A stretch of 64,000 nucleotides of DNA from contig WFMF01000223.1 in the NCBI GenBank assembly GCA_011033025.1, positions 215,831 through 279,830 on the forward strand. The letters run 5' to 3'. Origin of the DNA: Beroe forskalii. Its lineage: Eukaryota; Ctenophora; Nuda; Beroida; Beroidae. The notes beneath the pieces are model-generated. The model had not been told where the DNA came from and ran no database searches. It saw only the letters and a list, made by a program, of their open reading frames with translations. This document shows, in pieces, positions 57,591 to 64,000 of this stretch (positions are counted from its first letter, which is position 1; the number at the start of each line of letters is the position of its first letter). The translations under genes and the position numbers were made by a program.

Positions 57591-60500
57591 AAACCCCCCC
57601 CCTTTTTTTTTGGGGGCCCCCCCGGGGGGGGTTTTTTTTCCCCCCTTTTGGCCCCCCCTTTTCCCCTTTCCCCGGGAATTTAAACCCCCCTTTTTTTAAA
57701 AAAAAAATTTTTTAAAAAGGGGGAGGCCCAAAAAAAGGGGGGGAAAAAAAACAAAAGGGGGGGCCCCTGACCGGGGGGGAAAATTTTGGGGTTTGGGTTG
57801 GGGGGGGGCCCCCCCCGGGTTTTTAAAAAAAAAAGGAAAAGGCCCAAAAGCAAAAAAATTTGGGCCCCAAAAGGAGGGTTTTCAAGGGGGCCCCCCTTGG
57901 GGGCCCCGGGTTAAAAGGGGTTTAAAGGGGGCCCAAAAAGGGGGGGTTTTGGGGGGAAAAAAAAAAAATTTTTTTTGGGGGAAAAAAAAAAATTTTAAGG
58001 GGTCAAGGGCCGGAAAGGGGGGGGAAAGGGGGGGGTTTTTACCCCAAAAAAGGGGCCAAAAAAGGGGGGGCCCCCGGGGGCCCCCCGGGGGGGAGCCCCC
58101 CCAAAAAACCTTTCCCCGACCGGGTTTTAAATAAAGGGGGGGCCAACCCCCACAGGAAACCCCCCAGGAGCCGGGCCCCCCCCCGGGGGGGGGGGAAAGG
58201 GTTTCCCGGCCCAAAACCCCCCCCAAAAACAGGGGGGGGCCCCGGGGGAAAATTGGGAAAAAAAAAAAAAAACCCCGGGAAATCCCCGGGGGGGGCCCCC
58301 CAAGGGGCCCCCCCCCCAAAAAAAAAAAAACCCCGAAAGGGGGAAAAAGGGGGGAAAAAAACCCCTAACCCGGGGGCCCCCTTAAAGGAAATTTTAAAAA
58401 AGGGGTTTTAAAAAGGGGGGGTTTAAACCCTGGGGCCCCCCTTTGGGGGGGGGGTTTTGGGGCCCGGGCCTTTTTTGGTGAACCCAAAAAGGGGGGGGAA
58501 AAAAACAAAAAGGGGGGCCGGGGAAAAAGGGGGGGCCCCCCCGGGGGGGGGTTTTCCAAAGGGGGCCCCCAAAATGAGGCCCCCCCAAAAAAAAAACCCC
58601 AAAAAGGGGTCCCGAAAAGGGGGAAAAAAACCAAAAAAAAAAGGGGGGGGGGGGGGAAACCGGTTTTTTAAAGGGGTTTAAAAGGGGGGGGGGGGGAGGG
58701 GAAAAAAAGGGGGAAAAATTTGGGAAACCCGGGTACCAACCCCCCGGGGGGGAAAAAAAAAAGGGGGCCTTTAAAGGGGCCCGGGCCCAAAAAGGGGGTT
58801 TTTAAAAAAAAAAAAAAAAAAAAAAACCCCTTTAAAAACCCCAAAAAAGGGGGGAAAAATGGGGAAAAATTTGGGCCCAGGGGGGAAAAGGGGGGGGACC
58901 CCGGGAAAAAAAGGGGGGGGAAAAAAAGGGCCCCCCGGGGGAAAAAAAAAGAAAGGGGGGGAGCCCGCAGGCCCAAAAGGGGTCAAGGCCCCAAAAAGGG
59001 GGGCCCAAAAAGAGGGAAAAGGGGGCCCCAAAAAAAAGGGGGGGGGGGGAATTCCTTTTGGGGGGAAAAAAAAAAGGGCCTTTCATTTTTGGGGGGGGGG
59101 GGGGGGGGGGGGGAAAAAAACCCGACCCAAAACCCCCCGGGCCGGGGGGGGGGAACCCGGGAAAGGGGGAAAAAAAAACCCCCCAAATTCCCCCCCAACC
59201 CCGGGAAAAACCCAGAAAAAGGGGGCCCGGGGAAAAAAAAACCCCGGTTTAAAACCGGGGAAAAGAGGCCCCCAAAAAAAACCCCGGGGGGAAAAAAAAA
59301 GGGGGGGGGCCCCCTTGGGAACCGGGCCAAAACAAACCCCCAAAAAAGGGGGGGAAAAAAGGGGGGAAGGGGAAAAAAAAAACCCAAAAACCCCGGCCCA
59401 GGGGGAAAAAAAAAGGGGGAAAAAAAAAGGGCCCGGCCCGGGGCAGGAGTCACGGGCCCCCAAAAAATTACCCGGGGGAAAAAAAAAGGGAAAGGGGGAC
59501 CGGGGGGGCCCCCCAAAAAAAAAAAATCCAAGGGGGGCCTTAAAGGGGGTCACAGGAACCCGGGGGGGTGACCCGGGGGCCCCCCCCGGGGCCGGGGCCC
59601 AGAGGGGCCCGGCCCCGGGGCCCCGGGAAAAGGCCAAATTGGGGGGGACCCAAAAGGGCCCCAAACCCCGGGGCCGGGCCAAAACAAGGGGAAAAAAAAA
59701 AAGGGGGGCCAAAGGGGTGGGGGAAAAGGGGGGGGGAAAAAAAAAACAGGACCGAAACCCGGGGCCCCAAAAAGGGGGGAAAAACCCGGAAAAAAAAAGG
59801 GGGGGGGGGGAAAAAAAAAAAGGGGGAAAACCCCCGACAAACCAAGGGGCCAAAGGGGGGAAAAAAAGGGGCCCCCCCAAGGGGCCGGGGAAAAACCCGG
59901 CCCGGAAAAGAGCCCCAAAATTTAAGGGGCCCCGGGGCCTTAAAAAAAAACCCCCCCCGGGAAAAACCCAAAATTTGCAAAAAAGGGGGGGGGGTTGGGG
60001 CCCCAAAAAGGGGGGGGGACCCAAAATTTTTTGGGGCCCGAAGGGGGGCCCCCCGGGGGGGTTTTTAAAAAGGGGCCGACCGGGTTAAACCCAAAAGGGG
60101 TTTCCCCAAACCCCGGGGAAAAAAAGGGGGGAAAAAGGGGGGGTTTTTCCCCCGACCCCAAAAACCCAAATGGGAAAACCCCCCAAAAAAAAGGGGGGGG
60201 GTTTTTAAACCCGGGGGCCCGGAAGGGGAAAAAGGGCCCAGAAAGGGGCCCCGGGCCCAAAAAGGGGGCCGGGGGACCAGAAGGGGCCCGGGCCCGGGAA
60301 AAAAAAAAGGGCCCGGGGGGTTTTTTGGGGGGGCCCCCCAAAAAAAGGGGGGAAAAACCCCAAAAAAAGAAAACCCCCGGGAAAAACAAGGGGGCCCAAA
60401 AAAGGGCCGGGGGGCCGAAGGGGAAAAGGGGTTAAAACCCCCGGGCCAAAAAAAAGGCCAAAAAGGCCCGGGGGGAGTCACAGGCCGGGGAAAACCCGGG

Positions 60501-63500
60501 CCCGGGGGGGGGGAAAAGGGCCCAGGGGGGCCAACCGGGGAAAAAAAAAGGGGGGGAAAAAACCCCCCCCGGGGGGAAACCCCAAAAAACAAGGGGGGAA
60601 AAGGGCCCCTTTTTAAAAAAAAAACCCCCCCCAAAAAAAAAAAAACCCAGGAAGGGGAAAAAAGGGAAACCCCCTTTGGGGGGGCCCCGGGGGGGGAAAA
60701 GGAAAAAGCCCGGGGGGGGGCCAAAAACCCCCCCTTTTTTTAAAAGCCCAAAAAAACCCCAAAAAACAGGATTCCCGGGGGGGAATGGGGCGGAAATTTA
60801 AACCCAAAAAAAAATAGAAACCCAAACCCCCCTTTTAAAAAAAAAAAAAAAAAGGGGGGAAAAGGGGAAAACCCAAAAAGGGGAAAAAAACCCCCCAAAA
60901 AAAAAAAAACCCCCCGGCAGGGAAAAAAGGGGGCAAACCCCGGAAAGGGAAAAAACGGACCAAAACAGGGGCCCCAAAAAACAGGACCCCCAAAATGGGG
61001 TTAAAAGGGGCCCCCAAATTGGGGCCCCCTTTTTAAACCCCCGGGGGCCCCCTTTTTTTAAAAACAGGCCCCCAGGACCCCGGGAAAACAGGGTTTGGGG
61101 TTGGGGAAAAAAATGGGGAAAAAAAAGGAAAAAGGAGGGCCCCCCCCGGGGGGGCCCGGGGGGGGGAAAACCCGACCCCAAAAAAAACAGGGGCCCCCCA
61201 AAAAAAACCCCCGGCCCAAAGGGAAAAAACCCCCGGGGGGAAAAAAAAAAAAAGGGGGGGGGGGGAGGCCCCGGGGGCCGGAGGGACCCTTAAAAAGGGG
61301 GGAAAAAAAAATTTAAGGGCCCCCCGGGGGGGGGCCCCCCAAAAGGGGGGAAAACCCCCAAAAAGGGGGGGGAAAAGACCCGGGGGGGGGAAAAAAGGGG
61401 GAATTTTTTTCCCCCCCAAAAAAAAAGGGGGCCCCGGGGGAAACCCCGGACCCCCGGGGGGGCCCCGGGGGAAAGGGGGGGCCCCCCCCCCCGGGGGTTT
61501 TTTTGGGGGGGGCCCCGGGACCCCGAAGGGGTCAAAGGGGAAAAAGGGGGGGAAAAAAAAGGGAAAAAGGAAAAAGACCCAAAAGGGGGAAAAAGGGCCG
61601 GAAAAGGGACCAGACAAGGGAGGGGCAGGGCCTTTTGGGGGGGAAAATTTTGGGCCCCGAAGGGGCCCCAAAAAAAAAGGGGAAAAAAAAAAAAAAGGGG
61701 GCCCCCAAAGGGGAAAGAAGGAAAAAAAAAATTTTTCCCCCCCCAAAAAGGGGAAAAAAAAAAAACCAAAAAAAGGGGGGGCCCGGGCCCCAAAAAAAAG
61801 GGCCGGGGGGAAAAAAAAACAAACCCCCCGGGGGGAAAAAAAAAAGGGGCAAGGCCAAAAAAAGGGGGGGAAAAAAACCCCCCCAAAAAAAAAGGTTTTT
61901 TAAAAAAAGGGAAAAAGAAGGGGTTGGGAAAAAAAACCCCGGGCCGAAAGGGGGGGGGCCCGGGGGAAAAAAAGGCCCCGGGCCTGGGGGGAAAAAGGGG
62001 GCCGGAAGGGGGGGACCCCGGGGGGGGCCCCGGGGAAAAACCCCCCAAAAGGGAAAAAAGGGGGGGGGATTTTAAAAAAGGAAAAAAAAAGGAAACCCCA
62101 AAAAAGGGGGGCCAAAAAAAAAGCCCGGGGGTTAAAAACCCCCGGGGAAAAAAGGGGGAAAAGGGTTTGGGGGGAAAAAAAGGGCCCCCAGGATCAAAAC
62201 CCCTTTAAGGGAAGGGCCCGGGAAAAAAAAGGCCCCCAAAAGTTGGGGGAAAAAAACCCCCAGGGAAAAAGGGGCCCAAAAAAGGGGGGGGGAAAAAAAA
62301 AACCCAAAAAGGGGGAAAAAAAAACCCCCCGGGGGGGAAAAAAAAAAACAGGGTCAGGGCCCAGACAGGAGCCCCAGGCCCGGGGGGCCCAAAAAAGGGG
62401 GGGGGGGACCCAGAAAAGGGGAAAAAAGGGGGGGGGGGAAAAGGGGGGGCCCCCCGGGGAAAGGCCCGGGGCCCCCGGCCCGGGGGAAACCGGGGGCCCC
62501 CCAAAATTTTTAAAAAAGGGGGAAAAAAAGGGGGGGTTTTTTTTCCCCCCGGGGAAAAAAAGGCCTGGGAAAAGGGGGGGGCCCCGACCCAAAAAAAGGC
62601 CCAAAGGGGCAAGGGGCCCCGGGAAAAACAAGGGGAAAAAACCCCCCCAAAAAGGGGGTCCGGGGGCCCCTTACCAAAGGAAAAACCCCGACCCCCAAAA
62701 AACCGAATTTTGGGCCGGAAAAGGGGGCCCCCCGGGGGCCTTATGGGGAAAAAAAAACCCAAAAAAAAGGGGCAAAAAAGGGAGGGGGCCCCCGGGGTTT
62801 GGGGGCCCAAAAAACCCCCCAAAAAGGCCCGGGGGGGCCCCAAATTTTTTAAAAAAAGGGGGGCCCCAAAAATTTTTTTTTTTTTCCCCCCTTTTAAAAA
62901 AGGGGGCCCAAATTTGGGGTCCCGGGGGGGAAAAAAAAACCCCCCCGGGGGGGAAAACCCGGGGGGGGCCCCCCAGAAACCCCCAAAAAAAAAAAAAAAG
63001 GGGGGGCCCCCGGGGGAAAAAAAGGGGCCCCAAAAAAATTTGGGGGGGGGAAAAAAAACCCAAAACCTTAAAAAAAAAAGGGGGCCCCCGGGGGGGAAAA
63101 AAAGCAAGGGGGGGGCCCCCCCCGGGGCCCCAAAAAAAGGGGGGGACCCGGGGGGGAAAAAAGAAAGCAGGGGTTTTTTTGAGTCAAGGGCCCCCCCCTT
63201 GGGGGGAAAAGGGCCTTTGGGGGGGTAACCCCAAAGGGGCCCGGGCCCCCTTTTTAAAAAAAAGGGCCCCCAAAAAAAACAAGGGGGGAAAAAAGGGTTT
63301 TTTGGGGGGGGGGGGCCGGGGGGTTTTTAAAAAAGGAAAGGCCCCCGGGGGGGGGAAAAAAAGAAAGGCCCCGGGGCCCAAAACCTGGGAAGGGGGGGAC
63401 CCGGGGGGGGAAAAAAAAAAAAAAAGGGGCCCGGCCCGGGGGGCCCCGGGGCCCTTTTAACCCGGGGGGAAAAAAGGGGGGGGAAAAAAAAGGGGTTTTT

Positions 63501-64000
63501 CCCCCCAAAGTTTGGGGGGGAAAAGTCCGGGGGGGGGGGGGCCCAAAGGGGCCCCCCCCCGGGGGGGGGAAAAGAAGGAGGGGTTTTTTAAAGGCCCCCC
63601 AAAAGCAGGAGTAAAAAGGGGGGGGGGGAAAAAAAAAAGGGGGGGGACCGGGGGGGGGGAAAAAAAAAAAGGAGGCCGGGCCCAAAAAAAATTTTTTGGG
63701 GAAGGCCCGGGGGGAAAAAAAAGGGGAAAATTTAAAAAAAAAACCCCGGGGGTCAAGGGGGGGGGAAAAAAAAAAAAGGGGGGGGGGAAAAAAAGGGGCC
63801 CGGAACCCCCCAAAAAAAAAAGGGGGGGGAAAAAAAAAAAACAGGAGAAAAGGCCAAAAGGGCCCGGGCCCAAAGGGGCCCCAGCCCGGGAAACCCCCCC
63901 AAAAAGGGGGGCCCCCCGGGGGGGAAAAAAAAAAATTTTTTAAAAAAAGGGGGGAACCCGGGGGTTTCCCCCCCGGGGGGGGGGGCCCCCCCCCCCCCCC
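57591..64000. other. homopolymer-run sequence, probable assembly noise
   Basis: The sequence becomes strings of 3-12 identical bases, mostly G, A and C, with very little T. Occasional surviving words (GGAGTCACAGG, GGTCAAGG, CAGGAGTCA) recall the 60-bp satellite. Long frames here are chance products of the lack of T and are not called. No gene, repeat boundary or signal can be supported. Confidence 0.85.

Noticed and set aside
57793-63943. Many long proline- or lysine/glycine-rich frames
   Set aside because: They come from homopolymer-run sequence with almost no T, so stops are rare on both strands; the region is probably an assembly artefact.

Overview
This is invertebrate metazoan (probably marine) nuclear DNA. 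The evidence is spliced genes with GT-AG introns, animal genes (Argonaute, CEP120, uridine-cytidine kinase, F-type lectins, an SRCR-domain protein), a non-LTR retrotransposon and many short DNA elements. No species can be named from the sequence alone. Two 100-N runs (35593-35692, 53302-53401) show a scaffold of three contigs.

Layout. 1-6830: a ~57-bp satellite. 7197-12550 (minus): twelve exons of an Argonaute, about 747 codons in one consistent chain of splice phases; only the last ~100 residues are not found. 12983-13726 (minus): an uninterrupted uridine-cytidine kinase. 14009-22545: a partly duplicated segment; one copy carries a 3.1-kb LINE, and both copies carry the first exons of CEP120. 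22343-28735 (plus): five CEP120 exons; its large last intron holds an antisense gene for a seven-helix membrane protein and a ~1.95-kb transposon with terminal inverted repeats. 29859-34026 (minus): two secreted F-type lectin genes, one continuing into a sushi domain. 36372-36924: a long fold-back. 37440-38175: a ~170-bp satellite, followed by a second copy of the LINE 3' end. 44586-45443 (plus): a secreted SRCR protein, followed by scattered CATATATG-core palindromes. 47592-57036 (minus): exons of an SLF2-like gene split by a 60-bp satellite. 53402-64000: a progressively corrupted re-reading of the preceding locus that ends in homopolymer noise; it should not be interpreted biologically.

The most interesting signal is at splice junctions. 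Five of eleven Argonaute introns, and the 4.7-kb CEP120 intron, are bounded by in-register direct repeats of 7-14 bp (18 of 20 bp in the best case), as expected if introns arose by tandem duplication of an AGGT-containing exon segment or by introner insertion. In the same genes, three exon/intron boundaries (two in Argonaute, one in the SLF2-like gene) lie inside minisatellites whose unit spans the junction, so the splice site itself is copied 4 to 12 times. Together they look like successive stages of splice-site tandem duplication. The Argonaute also appears to have lost the PIWI glutamate.
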